Shown here: piece by piece, positions 26,318 to 36,258 of the stretch | Numbering within the stretch: the stretch's first letter is position 1 | Layout: the number at the start of each line of letters is the position of its first letter | NCBI RefSeq assembly: GCF_022347685.1 | Contig: NZ_JAKRGF010000001.1 | Coordinates: 372,001-436,000, forward strand | Reading direction: 5' to 3' | Source: Thalassobius sp. Cn5-15 | GTDB lineage: Bacteria > Pseudomonadota > Alphaproteobacteria > Rhodobacterales > Rhodobacteraceae | DNA length: 64,000 nucleotides | Notes under the pieces: generated by a model | The model's input: only the letters and a program-made list of their open reading frames with translations | Told to the model about the DNA's origin: nothing | The model's database searches: none | Made by a program: the position numbers and the translations under genes

Positions 26318-26935
26318 ATGGCTGATTTTCCGAACCAAAACCCACAGAAACATGGCGTCCTTGCGGACGTTCAGGGCTTCTTGTTTGGCACCACGATGGC
26401 GTCGTTTGCGATGGTCCTGCTGACTCATCTGGGCCTTGTGACGGGGCAGACCGCTGGTTTGGCGGTGTTGCTGTCTTATTTGACGGGATATGGGTTTGGC
26501 CCGATATTTTTTGTGGTGAACCTGCCGTTTTATTGGCTCGCACTCAAACGGATGGGCTGGATATTTACCGCCAAGACCTTTGCCGCAATTGCGGTGATGT
26601 CAGTGACGACTGAACTGCTGCCGAGCTACATCAGCTTTGATACGGTGAACCCAGTTGTCGGCGCAGTGCTGGTTGGCATGCTGTCAGGCATGGCGCTGCT
26701 TGCACTGTTTCGGCATGGCGCGTCGTTGGGTGGCGTGGGGATCTTGGCGCTTTACCTGCAGGACAAAACCGGATTTCGCGCGGGTTACACGCAGCTTCTG
26801 TTTGATGTTGGCGTCTTTGCCGCAGCCTTCTTTGTGATTGACGTGCCGTTGGTTCTCTACTCGCTTCTTGGGGCGGTGGTGCTGAACCTCAATATTGCGG
26901 TGAACCACCGCAAAGACTGGTATATCGCCAGCTAA
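26318..26935 (+). CDS. YitT-family membrane protein
   Basis: A 205-residue membrane protein with about five segments, resembling the YitT/DUF161 N-terminal domain. FGTTMASFAMVLLTHLGLVTGQTAGLA and SLGGVGILALYLQDKTGFRAG are typical. The family is widespread and its function undefined. It lacks the C-terminal DUF2179 domain of longer family members. It sits 60 bases after the MFS gene and 15 bases before the EmrE-like gene. Confidence 0.82.
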   Translation: MADFPNQNPQKHGVLADVQGFLFGTTMASFAMVLLTHLGLVTGQTAGLAVLLSYLTGYGFGPIFFVVNLPFYWLALKRMGWIFTAKTFAAIAVMSVTTELLPSYISFDTVNPVVGAVLVGMLSGMALLALFRHGASLGGVGILALYLQDKTGFRAGYTQLLFDVGVFAAAFFVIDVPLVLYSLLGAVVLNLNIAVNHRKDWYIAS

Positions 26936-26950
26936 CGCTTGAGACATGTG

Positions 26951-27286
26951 ATGCCCAAAATCTACCTGATCCTCCTCCTTGCTGTGCTGGCAGAAACCAT
27001 CGGGACCTCCGCCCTACAGGCCAGTCAGCAGTTCACGCGACTGGTGCCATCGGTTCTGGTGGTGCTGGGGTATGGCGTCAGTTTCTGGCTACTGTCCCTG
27101 ACGCTGAAGACGCTGCCTGTTGGGATCGTCTATGCGCTGTGGAGCGGCTTGGGTATCGTGCTGATCGCCATCATCGGCTATCTGGTTTTTGGCCAGAAAC
27201 TCGATTGGCCCGCCGTATTTGGGATTGCGATGATCCTGTGCGGCATCGTGGTGATTAACCTGTTTTCCAAAGCGTCCGGGCATTAA
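26951..27286 (+). CDS. EmrE-like small multidrug resistance transporter
   Basis: A 111-residue protein with four membrane segments. The essential glutamate is Glu15 in VLAETIGTS, and GYGVSFWLLSLTLKTLPVGI followed by YALWSGLGIVLIAIIGYLVF closely follows EmrE. It should act as a dual-topology dimer exporting quaternary cations in exchange for protons. I chose ATG at 26951; an in-frame TTG at 26939 adds four residues. It is the last gene of the three-gene membrane cluster. Confidence 0.92.
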   Translation: MPKIYLILLLAVLAETIGTSALQASQQFTRLVPSVLVVLGYGVSFWLLSLTLKTLPVGIVYALWSGLGIVLIAIIGYLVFGQKLDWPAVFGIAMILCGIVVINLFSKASGH

Positions 27287-27397
27287 GCCGACCAACCGGC
27301 CGTCACCAACCATTCTCAAATCACAGCTGCTGCCTCTCCTTATCAGACAGTCAACAGCAGGCGCGCCGAGCTGAGGGCCAGGCGCGCCCTTTCAGCC

Positions 27398-28270
27398 TTA
27401 CCCCAAAGCGCGCAGACGTTTGATCAGGCTCGATGTGTCCCAACGACCGCCGCCCAGTGCCTGCACATCCTTGTAATACTGATCCACCTGTGCGGTGACA
27501 GGCAGTGAGGCGCCAATCTCGTCCGCAGTGTCCAGACAGATGCCCAGATCCTTGCGCATCCAATCAACGGCAAAACCGTGCTCAAATTCATCATCCGCCA
27601 TGGTGCCGACTCGGTTCACCATCTGCCAGCTGCCAGCGGCGCCGCCGCCGATCACCTCAACCACCGCGCGGGGATCAAGGCCTGCTTTTTCAGCAAAGTT
27701 CAGGCCTTCAGAGAGCGCTTGAACCAGACCAGCGATACAAATCTGATTGACCATCTTGGTTTTCTGTCCTGCACCGCTATCACCCAGACGGTTGCACAGT
27801 TTAGCATAAGAACCGATTATCGGCTCTGCACGTTCATAATCCGTCTGATCGCCACCACACATCACGACCAACTGGCCGTTTTCCGCCCCTGCCTGACCGC
27901 CAGACACCGGCGCATCGACAAAGGCCACGCCCTGCCCTTTGGCCATCGCAAACAGCTCTGCCGTGACCTTGGCCGAAACAGTGGTGTGATCCACAAAAAC
28001 ACTGCCCGCAGCCATACCAGCAAAAGCGCCATCATCCCCAACACAGACAGAGCGCAGATCGTCATCATTGCCGACGCAGGCCATGACAAATTCCGCGCCC
28101 TCCGCCGCCTCGCGCGGGGTCAGCGCCATTGCGCCGCCGTGTTCAGCGACCCAAGCGTCAGCTTTGGCAGCGGTACGGTTGTAAACGGTGACCTCATGGC
28201 CCGCTTTCACCAGATGCCCCGCCATCGGGTAGCCCATCACGCCCAGTCCCAAAAACGCCACTTTTGCCAT
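27398..28270 (-). CDS. 3-hydroxyisobutyrate dehydrogenase-family oxidoreductase
   Basis: A 290-residue beta-hydroxyacid dehydrogenase. The NAD(P) motif GLGVMGYPMAGHL begins at residue 8, followed by the family hallmark DAPVSGGQAGAENG and the catalytic lysine in GAGQKTKMVNQ. Members include 3-hydroxyisobutyrate, tartronate semialdehyde and glyoxylate reductases, and the exact substrate cannot be told. No valine-catabolism genes lie nearby, so the mmsB name is not justified. Convergent with the EmrE-like gene. Confidence 0.85.
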   Translation of the reverse strand: MAKVAFLGLGVMGYPMAGHLVKAGHEVTVYNRTAAKADAWVAEHGGAMALTPREAAEGAEFVMACVGNDDDLRSVCVGDDGAFAGMAAGSVFVDHTTVSAKVTAELFAMAKGQGVAFVDAPVSGGQAGAENGQLVVMCGGDQTDYERAEPIIGSYAKLCNRLGDSGAGQKTKMVNQICIAGLVQALSEGLNFAEKAGLDPRAVVEVIGGGAAGSWQMVNRVGTMADDEFEHGFAVDWMRKDLGICLDTADEIGASLPVTAQVDQYYKDVQALGGGRWDTSSLIKRLRALG

Positions 28271-28363
28271 CTCACACCTCGTTCTTGCTGCGGTTCATGT
28301 TTGTCTTTCCTCTGGTTTGTGGCTAGCTAGCGGTGAAAAGGCAAGTGTGAACAGGATAGCGGT

Positions 28364-30829
28364 ATGGGTTTGATCTTTCGGTGGCTGATGCGACTGGCTG
28401 GAACGATGATTGCGGTCATCGTGGTGACCATGCTGGGGATCTACTATCTGGCGTCCCGGTCCCTGCCGGAATACGACAAGGATCTGACTGTCGCAGGACT
28501 TGAGGCACCGCTGGAGATCGTGCGCGACAACGCCAATGTGCCGCATATTCTGGGGGCCTCAGATGCGGATGTGTTCTTTGGCCTTGGCTATGCGCATGCA
28601 CAGGACCGCTTGTGGCAGATGATGACCCTGCGCCGCACCGTGCAGGGCCGCCTGTCGGAGGTGTTCGGCACCCGCACAGTGACCATCGACACTGTTATGC
28701 GCAGCCTTGACCTCTATCCGCTGGCGCAGGCGGCGGTGGCGCATCAGGATGCGCGTACGCAGATGGCGCTGGAAGCCTACGCTCGCGGTGTGAATGCCCG
28801 ACTAGAAGAGATCAACCAAAACGCCCTTGGCCGTGGCGCGCCAGAGATGTTCCTGTTCAAGATGCCGATTGCCCCGTGGCAGCCTGCAGACAGCGTAGCG
28901 ATGATCAAGCTTATGGCCCTGCGGATGAGCACACAGGTCGACACAGAAGTGCTGCGCGCGCAAACATCGCTACTGCTGGAGGAGGCGCGCCTGTCTGATA
29001 TCCTGCCCGATGCCCCCGGCGCGGGCACTGCAACCCTGCCACGCTATGCGGATCTGATGCAGGGGCAGCCCCCGCAACTGGCCGCACAGCCGGACAGTGA
29101 ACGCGACCCCCTGTCGCCTTACAATGATGCGATTTTTGCTGGTGCGTCTAATGCTTGGGCTGCTTCCGGCAGCCGGTCTGCCGCTGGGGGTACGCTACTG
29201 GCCAGCGATCCGCATATGGGATTTTCAGCGCCGGGTCCGTGGTATCTGGCACGGCTGGAATTGCAAAGCGGCGGCGTGATCGGCGCCACCATTCCGGGCA
29301 TTCCCGCAGTGATGCTGGGCCGGTCTGCCGATCTCGGCTGGGGGATCACCGCTGCCTATATGGACAATCAGGACCTTTATATCGAGGAACTGAACCCCGA
29401 AAACCCCGATGAGTACCGCACGCCTGACGGGTTCAAGCCGTTCCGCACCCGCACCTCGATCCTGCAAGTCGCAGACGCCAAGCCGATTACCCTGACGCTG
29501 CGCTGGACCGAAAATGGCCCGGTTCTGCCATCGCACTTTCAGAACGTTGGTGCGGTGACGCCCAAAGGCCATGTGGCGACACTCAACTGGACCGCGCTGC
29601 GCGCCGAAGATCGAAGCGCCAGCGCCGCCGTCAACCTGATGAGTGCTCATAGCGCGACAGAAGCCTTGGCCGCGGGCGCCGATATGGTTGCGCCCGCGCT
29701 CAATCTGGTGCTGGTTGACGACACGCAGATCGCGATGAAAACGCTGGGTAAGATGCCCCGCCGTCAGGCCGCCCATCAGTCCAGGGGCCGCATGCCCAGC
29801 CCCGGCTGGCGAAGGGAAAACCGCTGGCAGGGCGACAATTCGTATGCGGCCAACCCTGAATTCAGCAATCCCATCGGCGGCATTCTGGGCAATACGAACA
29901 ACAAAATCGTTGATCGCCCCTTCCCCCTTCACGTCAGCTTTGACTGGGGCGACACGCAACGCATCCAACGCTGGACCCGCCTGATGCAGGGGCGTCAGGT
30001 CCACACCCGCGACAGCTTCATCGAAACACAGTTGGACACCGTCAGCCCCGCCGCGCGCACGCTGTTGCCGCTGATCGGCGCGGACCTTTGGTTCACCGGT
30101 GAAGCCGCCCCCGATGGCACGCCCGAACGCCAGCGCCAGCGCGCCCTTAGCCTGCTGGCCGACTGGAATGGGGAAATGAACGAACACCTGCCAGAGCCGC
30201 TGATCTACACCGCCTGGGTGCGTGCGCTGCAAGATAGGTTGATCCGCGATGATCTGGGGCCATTGGCCGACCGCTTCACCCATGTAGAGCCGCTGTTCAT
30301 CGAACGGGTGTTTCGCGATGTGGATGGTGCAGGCACATGGTGCGACGTGATCCAATCCGCCCCGGTGGAGAGCTGTTCTGACATGGCCCGTCTGGCACTA
30401 GATGACGCACTGTTGTGGATTGATGAGGCTTACGGCCTGTCGTTGGAAAGCCTGCAATGGGGCGAGGCGCATGAAGCTCTGCATGTTCATCCTGTTCTGG
30501 GGGGCGTGCCGTTTCTGCGTCACTTTGTGAATATTCGTCAGCCCACTTCAGGCGGCGACCAGACCTTGATGCGCGGACTGTCAGCAGGCACGCCGGATCG
30601 TCCCTTTGCCAACGTGCACGGGGCGGGCTATCGCGGAGTTTATGATTTCGCAGATCCTGACAGTTCGGTTTTTGTCACCGCCACCGGCCAATCCGGCCAC
30701 TTCCTGTCGCGGTATTATGATGATCTGGGTGAACTGTGGCGGCGCGGCGAATATATCCCAATGTCGCTTGACACCGGACTGGCCCGCGCGGCCGCCGTCG
30801 GGGTGACAGTGTTGCGGCCTGCGCAGTAA
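28364..30829 (+). CDS. penicillin acylase-family amidase
   Basis: An 821-residue N-terminal nucleophile hydrolase precursor. A membrane or signal segment covers about 8-30. The autocleavage site is at Ser262 in AGASNAWAASGS, followed by GGTLLASDPHMGFSAPG, which would open the beta chain. GWGITAAYMDNQDLYIEEL is another family motif. Relatives hydrolyse penicillins, N-acyl-homoserine lactones or other acyl amides; nothing here decides among them. The enzyme should be periplasmic or membrane-anchored. Confidence 0.88.
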   Translation: MGLIFRWLMRLAGTMIAVIVVTMLGIYYLASRSLPEYDKDLTVAGLEAPLEIVRDNANVPHILGASDADVFFGLGYAHAQDRLWQMMTLRRTVQGRLSEVFGTRTVTIDTVMRSLDLYPLAQAAVAHQDARTQMALEAYARGVNARLEEINQNALGRGAPEMFLFKMPIAPWQPADSVAMIKLMALRMSTQVDTEVLRAQTSLLLEEARLSDILPDAPGAGTATLPRYADLMQGQPPQLAAQPDSERDPLSPYNDAIFAGASNAWAASGSRSAAGGTLLASDPHMGFSAPGPWYLARLELQSGGVIGATIPGIPAVMLGRSADLGWGITAAYMDNQDLYIEELNPENPDEYRTPDGFKPFRTRTSILQVADAKPITLTLRWTENGPVLPSHFQNVGAVTPKGHVATLNWTALRAEDRSASAAVNLMSAHSATEALAAGADMVAPALNLVLVDDTQIAMKTLGKMPRRQAAHQSRGRMPSPGWRRENRWQGDNSYAANPEFSNPIGGILGNTNNKIVDRPFPLHVSFDWGDTQRIQRWTRLMQGRQVHTRDSFIETQLDTVSPAARTLLPLIGADLWFTGEAAPDGTPERQRQRALSLLADWNGEMNEHLPEPLIYTAWVRALQDRLIRDDLGPLADRFTHVEPLFIERVFRDVDGAGTWCDVIQSAPVESCSDMARLALDDALLWIDEAYGLSLESLQWGEAHEALHVHPVLGGVPFLRHFVNIRQPTSGGDQTLMRGLSAGTPDRPFANVHGAGYRGVYDFADPDSSVFVTATGQSGHFLSRYYDDLGELWRRGEYIPMSLDTGLARAAAVGVTVLRPAQ

Positions 30830-30888
30830 TATCCATGGGGGCTGCCCCCGGCCCTTACGTGCCTCACCCAGGATATATTGATACGAAG

Positions 30889-30921
30889 AAGGCGGCCGCT
30901 GAAGATGCGCGCCGCCTTTTT
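30889..30921 (+). terminator. terminator after the penicillin acylase gene
   Basis: AAGGCGGC (30889-30896) pairs with GCCGCCTT (30911-30918), with a 14-base loop, and the run of five T begins inside the stem end. It lies 60 bases after the stop. Confidence 0.75.
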
Positions 30922-30934
30922 AATGGTCCTCAAA

Positions 30935-30962
30935 TATGCCCGCTATGCCCGCCGGGCATAGC
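30935..30962 (-). repeat. tandem 9-mer and hairpin after mfd
   Basis: TATGCCCGC is repeated twice head to tail (30935-30952). The second copy forms a perfect 9-base hairpin with GGGCATAGC (30954-30962) across a 3-base loop. It lies just beyond the mfd stop on the minus strand. There is no T run directly after it, so it may be a weak terminator or a 3' stabiliser. Confidence 0.6.
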
Positions 30963-30967
30963 TCTCA

Positions 30968-33900
30968 TTACCCCTTCGCTTTGGCTTTCAGGCGCTTCTT
31001 TTCCTCGATCACTTTAGCGGCCAGATCGCGGGCGATAGCAAAGGCGCCTTTAATCTTGTCGCCGTCTGATTTCCAGTCACGGCGCACCACGATTTTATTG
31101 TCTTTGACCTTGGCCAGACCGTTTTGCGCCTGAATATATTCCACCAGCCCTTGGGGTGAGGCAAATTTGTCGTTGTGAAACTGGATCGTTGCGCCTTTGG
31201 GGCCGCCGTCCAATTTGGCGATACCGGCCCTTTTGCACATTTCTTTGATGCGTACGATCAGCATCAGGGTGTTCACCTCTTTCGGCAATTTGCCAAATCG
31301 GTCGATCAGTTCGGCAGCAAATCCTTCGAGTTCAACTTTGCCGGACAAGCTACTGAGGCGACGGTAAAGGCCAAGGCGCACATCCAGATCCGGCACATAG
31401 GTATCAGGGATCAGAACGGGCACGCCCAGATTGATCTGCGGCGCCCATTGGTCGTCACTGTCGTTAAGCCCCTCCAGCTCACCCGCTTTGATCTTGGCAA
31501 TCGCTTCTTCCAGCATCGACTGGTAGAGTTCATAGCCCACATCACGCATCTGGCCGGACTGCTCTTCGCCCAGCAGATTCCCTGCCCCGCGAATGTCGAG
31601 GTCTTGCGAAGCCAGCGTGAACCCTGCCCCCAACGTGTCGAGTGATCCCAGAACGCGCAGACGCTTTTCTGCTGTGGCGGTCAATTTTTGGCGCGGCTTG
31701 GTGGTCAGGTAAGCATAGGCGCGGGTTTTCGAACGACCGACGCGACCACGGATCTGGTAAAGCTGCGCCAATCCGAACATATCAGCGCGGTGCACGACCA
31801 TGGTGTTGGCGGTGGGAATGTCGAGGCCGCTTTCCACAATCGTAGTCGCCAGCAGCACATCATATTTGCCGTCATAAAAGGCGTTCATGCGGTCATCAAG
31901 TTCCCCCGCCGCCATCTGGCCGTGCGCGGTGACATAGCTGACCTCTGGCACCTGTGTGCGCAGAAACTCTTCAATCTCCGGCAGATCCGACAAGCGCGGC
32001 ACGACGAAGAAACTCTGCCCGCCACGATAGTGTTCGCGCAGCAATGCTTCACGCACGGTGACGCCGTCAAATTCGCTAACGTATGTGCGGATCGACAGGC
32101 GGTCCACAGGCGGCGTGCCGATGATCGACAAATCACGCACACCGGACAGTGACAGTTGCAGCGTGCGCGGGATCGGCGTCGCAGTCAGGGTCAGCACATG
32201 GATGTCGCTGCGCAGCTGTTTCAGCCGTTCCTTGTGGGCGACGCCGAAATGCTGTTCCTCGTCTATGATCAACAGACCGAGGTTCTTGAACTTGATGTTC
32301 TTCGCCAAGAGCGCATGGGTGCCGACCACCACATCCACCGTGCCGCGCGACATGCCATCACGGGTTAGCGATGCTTCTTTGCCGGTCACAAATCGTGACA
32401 GCGAGCGCACCTCTAATGGGAAGCCGCGGAAGCGGTCGGCGAAGCTTTTGTAATGTTGTCGTGCCAACAGCGTTGTGGGCGCCACAATCGCCACTTGCAT
32501 GCCGGACATTGCCGCGATGAAGGCGGCGCGCATCGCCACCTCGGTCTTGCCGAAACCCACATCGCCACAAATCAGGCGGTCCATCGGACGGCCCGAGGTC
32601 AAATCGCCCAGCACATCCTCAATCGCATTCAACTGATCGTCGGTTTCCTGATAAGGAAAGCGGGCGCTGAACGCCTCCCACGCGTGGTGCTGCGGTTCCA
32701 GAATGGGCGCTTTGCGCAGTTCGCGCTCTGCCGCGACGCGGATCAGACGATCTGCCATTTCGCGGATGCGTTCTTTCAGCTTGGCTTTCTTGGCCTGCCA
32801 TGCGCCGCCACCCAGACGGTCCAGAAGTCCCTCATCATGGCCGTATTTTGTCAGCAGTTCGATGTTTTCGACCGGCAGGTACAGCTTGGCCGCCTCTGCG
32901 TATTCAAGAAGGATACATTCATGCGCTGCGCCTGCCGCACGCACGACCTCAAGGCCACGGTATCGGCCGATGCCATGGTCCACATGCACCACCAGGTCGC
33001 CCGGTGTCAGCGATTGCGTTTCGGTCAGGAAATTTTCAGCACGGCGTTTCTTTTGCGGTTTACGGATCAAACGGTCGCCCAACACGTCCTGTTCGGAAAT
33101 CACCGTCATATCCGGCGTTTCAAACCCGTGTTCCAGAGGCCAGACCGCCAGATGCAGCCCATGTTTGCCGATACCGCGCACATCCCGCACGGACACCGCG
33201 CCGATCAGGTCCTCATCCTCCAAGAGACCTTCCAGACGTTCGCGCGCGCCTTCGGAATAGGAGGCAACCAGCACGGGACCCTTTTCCATACGGGTGCGTA
33301 TGTGATCGGCCAGCGCCTCAAACAGGTTGACGTTTTCCAACTGCCGTTCCGGAGAGAAGTTGCGCCCAATGCGCCCGCCAGCATCCGCTACACCGGGGCC
33401 AGAGGCCTGTGCCAGCGGGTGCAGCTGGATCAGGCGGCGGCCAGTCACCGCGGCCTCCCAGCTTGCATCATCCAGATACATCAACGCCGGGGGGATCGGT
33501 TTATAAACACTGTCCATACGCCCCTTCTGCGTCATCGCATGACGGCGGGTTTCATACTGGTCCTCGATGCTCTCATACCGGCTGAGACGCGCGGGCGTCA
33601 CCTGATCATCCATGCTGATACTGGCGTCGGGGAGGTAGTCAAACAGCATTTCCAGACGTTCATGGAAGAACGGCAGCCAGTGTTCGATGCCCTGATGCTT
33701 GCGCCCTGCGCTCACCGCCTCGTAGAGCGGATCGTCAGTACGGGCGGCCCCAAACTCGATGCGATAATTCTGGCGGAATCGGCGGATCGCGGCGTCGTCC
33801 AGAATGACCTCCGACACGGGCGCCAGTTCGATCACATCCAGTTTCTCGATCGTGCGCTGGCTGACCGGATCAAACCGGCGGGCGCCGTCCAGCACATCGC

Positions 33901-34450
33901 CAAACAAATCCAGACGCACCGGCCCACTGTCCCCGGGGGGGAAGATATCAATGATGCCGCCTCGCACGGCATAATCTCCCGGCTCCATCACTGTGGGCGA
34001 CTGGGTGAATCCCATGCGGACAAGGAAACTGCGCAGCGCCCCCTCATCCACCTGACCGTCCACACGGGCGGTAAACGCCGCCTCACGCAGGACATCGCGC
34101 GCAGGAACCCGTTGCATCGCCGCACTGATCGTGGTCAGCAGCACAAACTGTTTCGGCGCGCCATGCACCAGCGCCGCCAATGTCGCCATACGGGCCGCGG
34201 AAATATCCGCGTTGGGGCTGACGCGGTCATAGGGCAGGCAATCCCAGCCGGGAAACAGCAGCACCGGCATGTCCGGGGCAAAAAACCGCAATGCCGCCTG
34301 CATCGCCGCCATCCGTTTGTCATCGCGGGCCACATGCACCACGGGCTGACCGGATTTGGCGATCTCTTTCAAAATCAGCTGAGCGTCATAGCCTTCGGGC
34401 GCGCCGCCCAAAGTTAGGGTATGTGGGTGCAGGGTCTTGGGGTTAGCCAT
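30968..34450 (-). CDS. mfd: transcription-repair coupling factor
   Basis: A 1160-residue Mfd, which removes stalled RNA polymerase and recruits UvrA to lesions. In order: the UvrB-like N-terminal region, the CarD-like polymerase-binding domain (LTPGDLVVHVDHGIGRYRGL), the RecG-like motor with Walker A GDVGFGKTEVAMRA and the DEEQ box in LLIIDEEQHFGV, then IRGRVGRSKTRAYAYL and the TRCF C-terminal domain. Length is normal for the family. Its start overlaps the stop of the upstream minus-strand gene by eight bases. Confidence 0.97.
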   Translation of the reverse strand: MANPKTLHPHTLTLGGAPEGYDAQLILKEIAKSGQPVVHVARDDKRMAAMQAALRFFAPDMPVLLFPGWDCLPYDRVSPNADISAARMATLAALVHGAPKQFVLLTTISAAMQRVPARDVLREAAFTARVDGQVDEGALRSFLVRMGFTQSPTVMEPGDYAVRGGIIDIFPPGDSGPVRLDLFGDVLDGARRFDPVSQRTIEKLDVIELAPVSEVILDDAAIRRFRQNYRIEFGAARTDDPLYEAVSAGRKHQGIEHWLPFFHERLEMLFDYLPDASISMDDQVTPARLSRYESIEDQYETRRHAMTQKGRMDSVYKPIPPALMYLDDASWEAAVTGRRLIQLHPLAQASGPGVADAGGRIGRNFSPERQLENVNLFEALADHIRTRMEKGPVLVASYSEGARERLEGLLEDEDLIGAVSVRDVRGIGKHGLHLAVWPLEHGFETPDMTVISEQDVLGDRLIRKPQKKRRAENFLTETQSLTPGDLVVHVDHGIGRYRGLEVVRAAGAAHECILLEYAEAAKLYLPVENIELLTKYGHDEGLLDRLGGGAWQAKKAKLKERIREMADRLIRVAAERELRKAPILEPQHHAWEAFSARFPYQETDDQLNAIEDVLGDLTSGRPMDRLICGDVGFGKTEVAMRAAFIAAMSGMQVAIVAPTTLLARQHYKSFADRFRGFPLEVRSLSRFVTGKEASLTRDGMSRGTVDVVVGTHALLAKNIKFKNLGLLIIDEEQHFGVAHKERLKQLRSDIHVLTLTATPIPRTLQLSLSGVRDLSIIGTPPVDRLSIRTYVSEFDGVTVREALLREHYRGGQSFFVVPRLSDLPEIEEFLRTQVPEVSYVTAHGQMAAGELDDRMNAFYDGKYDVLLATTIVESGLDIPTANTMVVHRADMFGLAQLYQIRGRVGRSKTRAYAYLTTKPRQKLTATAEKRLRVLGSLDTLGAGFTLASQDLDIRGAGNLLGEEQSGQMRDVGYELYQSMLEEAIAKIKAGELEGLNDSDDQWAPQINLGVPVLIPDTYVPDLDVRLGLYRRLSSLSGKVELEGFAAELIDRFGKLPKEVNTLMLIVRIKEMCKRAGIAKLDGGPKGATIQFHNDKFASPQGLVEYIQAQNGLAKVKDNKIVVRRDWKSDGDKIKGAFAIARDLAAKVIEEKKRLKAKAKG

Positions 34451-35006
34451 CGGTGGGCTCGATCACTTCTACTTTGAACAGGTCGTTGTCGAGGTGGCGG
34501 ACCAGATTAACATAGATCCCCCAGACAGAGGTGACAAAGATCGACACCATGCCAATCGCCTGAATTGTCATACGCAGACGGGTCAGCACCTTGCGCAGAT
34601 CTGCGCCGCGCAGCTTCTCACCCTCAATCCGCGCAGCGGCGCGATGGGACAGGTACCCCACAAGGGTCATCGGCGTCCCCAGTAGTGCCAGAGCCTGTGC
34701 AAATTCAATATCATAGCCCCACCCAAGGATCAGCAGAGAGGACAGGATAAAGCTGGTCAGAACCGTCATCCAAGTGCCCGCAACATTGGTCACATAGAGC
34801 CGGCGGCGCACAAAACCATAGGCGATCTGTTCCAGATCCGCCTGCCCTGCCTCTGGGTCGCGGGTGGCGCGTGTCACCATGTCATAGGGCACGCCCAGAA
34901 CCCAATGACTGGCTGTTGACCACATAACGGCCAGCGCGATCCAGAACCACAGGTTGGAAAAGGACCTAAGGTCCATCATTTCATTCAGATAGGTGTACCA
35001 GTTCAA
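34443..35006 (-). CDS. small integral membrane protein upstream of mfd
   Basis: A protein of about 187 residues with four or five membrane segments (beginning SFSNLWFWIALAVMWSTASH). It resembles a conserved Rhodobacteraceae membrane protein sometimes labelled as a SufBCD-related component, a label without support in the sequence. I prefer a TTG start at 35006, giving the N-terminus NWYTYLNEMMDLRSF, with GAGAAT upstream; ATG starts at 34979 or 34976 are alternatives. The stop lies inside the first codons of mfd, implying coupled translation. Function unknown. Confidence 0.7.
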   Translation of the reverse strand: MNWYTYLNEMMDLRSFSNLWFWIALAVMWSTASHWVLGVPYDMVTRATRDPEAGQADLEQIAYGFVRRRLYVTNVAGTWMTVLTSFILSSLLILGWGYDIEFAQALALLGTPMTLVGYLSHRAAARIEGEKLRGADLRKVLTRLRMTIQAIGMVSIFVTSVWGIYVNLVRHLDNDLFKVEVIEPTDG

Positions 35007-35188
35007 ATTCTCGGTCCCAAAAAGAGCTTCTGCCCTCAATACTGCGCACGCGCGGCAATTCCTACCCTTGAGGTAGAGGAAATTCCGTGCCACCCATAGG
35101 CAAACGCCGCACGCCGCCTGTTTGCGTATTCTGCGTGCTGTCAGAATGTTAGGCCCTGACGATTTGGGCCAGAAGAAAGGTTCCACTG

Positions 35189-36193
35189 ATGTCTCTTACT
35201 GGTCTTGCCCCCTTCCCCGCTGCGCGCCATCGTCGTCTGCGCCGTTCCAGTCAGATCCGTGATCTGGTGCAGGAAAACACCCTGACAGTGAAGGATATGA
35301 TCTGGCCTGTCTTTATCCGTGATGGTGAAGGCATCGAGGAGCCGGTGGCCTCAATGCCCGGCGTGATCCGTCGGTCCGTTGACAAGATCGTCGAGGCCGC
35401 GCGGGAGGGGGCAGATCTGGGTATTCCGGTGATCTGCCTGTTTCCCTACACCGACCCTGCGCTGAAAACGAAGGGCTGTGAAGAGGCATGGAACCCCGAC
35501 AACCTGACCAACCGCGCCACCCGCGCGATCCGGGATGCGGGTATTGATATTGCGATCATGTCAGACGTTGCGCTGGATCCTTATAACATCGACGGCCACG
35601 ATGGATTTGTCTGTGATGGCAAGATCTTAAACGACGAAACGGTTGCGGCGCTGGTGAAGCAGGCGCTGTCTCAGGCGGAGGCAGGCGTCGATATCATCGG
35701 TCCCTCGGACATGATGGACGGCCGCATCGGCGCGTTGCGTCAGGCGTTGGAGGCGGAAGGCCATCAGGATGTAACCCTGATGTCCTATTCGGCAAAATAT
35801 GCCAGCGGTTTCTACGGGCCCTTCCGCGACGCGGTGGGCGCCAGCGGCAACCTGAAGGGCAATAAAAGCACCTATCAGATGAACCCGGCCAATACCGACG
35901 AGGCGCTGCGCATGATCGCCCGGGATCTGTCAGAGGGGGCGGATATGGTGATGGTCAAACCCGGCATGCCATACCTAGACATCTGTCGCCGGGTGAAGGA
36001 TCAGTTTGCCGCGCCTACCTTTGCCTATCAGGTGTCCGGTGAATATGCGATGATTCAGGCCGCGGTGCAAAACGGCTGGCTCGATGGGCAGAAGGTGATG
36101 ATGGAAAGCCTGATGTGCTTTAAACGCGCGGGCTGTGACGGCATCCTAACCTATTTCGCGCCAGAAGCGGCGCGCCTTCTGCAAGAGCTTTAA
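35189..36193 (+). CDS. hemB: delta-aminolevulinic acid dehydratase, Asp-rich type
   Basis: A 334-residue porphobilinogen synthase of the haem pathway, condensing two 5-aminolevulinates. The Schiff-base lysines are K203 (SYSAKYAS) and K257 (MVKPGMPYLD). The metal loop reads DVALDPYNIDGHDGF at 126-140, with Asp where zinc enzymes have Cys, so this is the zinc-independent, Mg/K-type class known from Bradyrhizobium and Pseudomonas. AAAGG lies before the ATG. The gene is divergent from the membrane-protein/mfd pair. Confidence 0.96.
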   Translation: MSLTGLAPFPAARHRRLRRSSQIRDLVQENTLTVKDMIWPVFIRDGEGIEEPVASMPGVIRRSVDKIVEAAREGADLGIPVICLFPYTDPALKTKGCEEAWNPDNLTNRATRAIRDAGIDIAIMSDVALDPYNIDGHDGFVCDGKILNDETVAALVKQALSQAEAGVDIIGPSDMMDGRIGALRQALEAEGHQDVTLMSYSAKYASGFYGPFRDAVGASGNLKGNKSTYQMNPANTDEALRMIARDLSEGADMVMVKPGMPYLDICRRVKDQFAAPTFAYQVSGEYAMIQAAVQNGWLDGQKVMMESLMCFKRAGCDGILTYFAPEAARLLQEL

Positions 36194-36258
36194 GTCTACC
36201 AAAGGCAGAGACTGTTAAGCGGCGCCTTGCGCATGACGCAACTGTCAACGCAAACCGC

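Noticed and set aside
27360-27388. Two GGCGCGCC palindromes between the EmrE-like gene and its convergent neighbour
   Set aside because: They can pair, but the T run is weak and 8-base GC palindromes are easily found by chance in this base composition, so I did not call a terminator.
35062-35083. Imperfect inverted repeat CTACC/GGTAG upstream of hemB
   Set aside because: Arms are short and imperfect, and its place far from the likely start makes a regulatory claim too weak.
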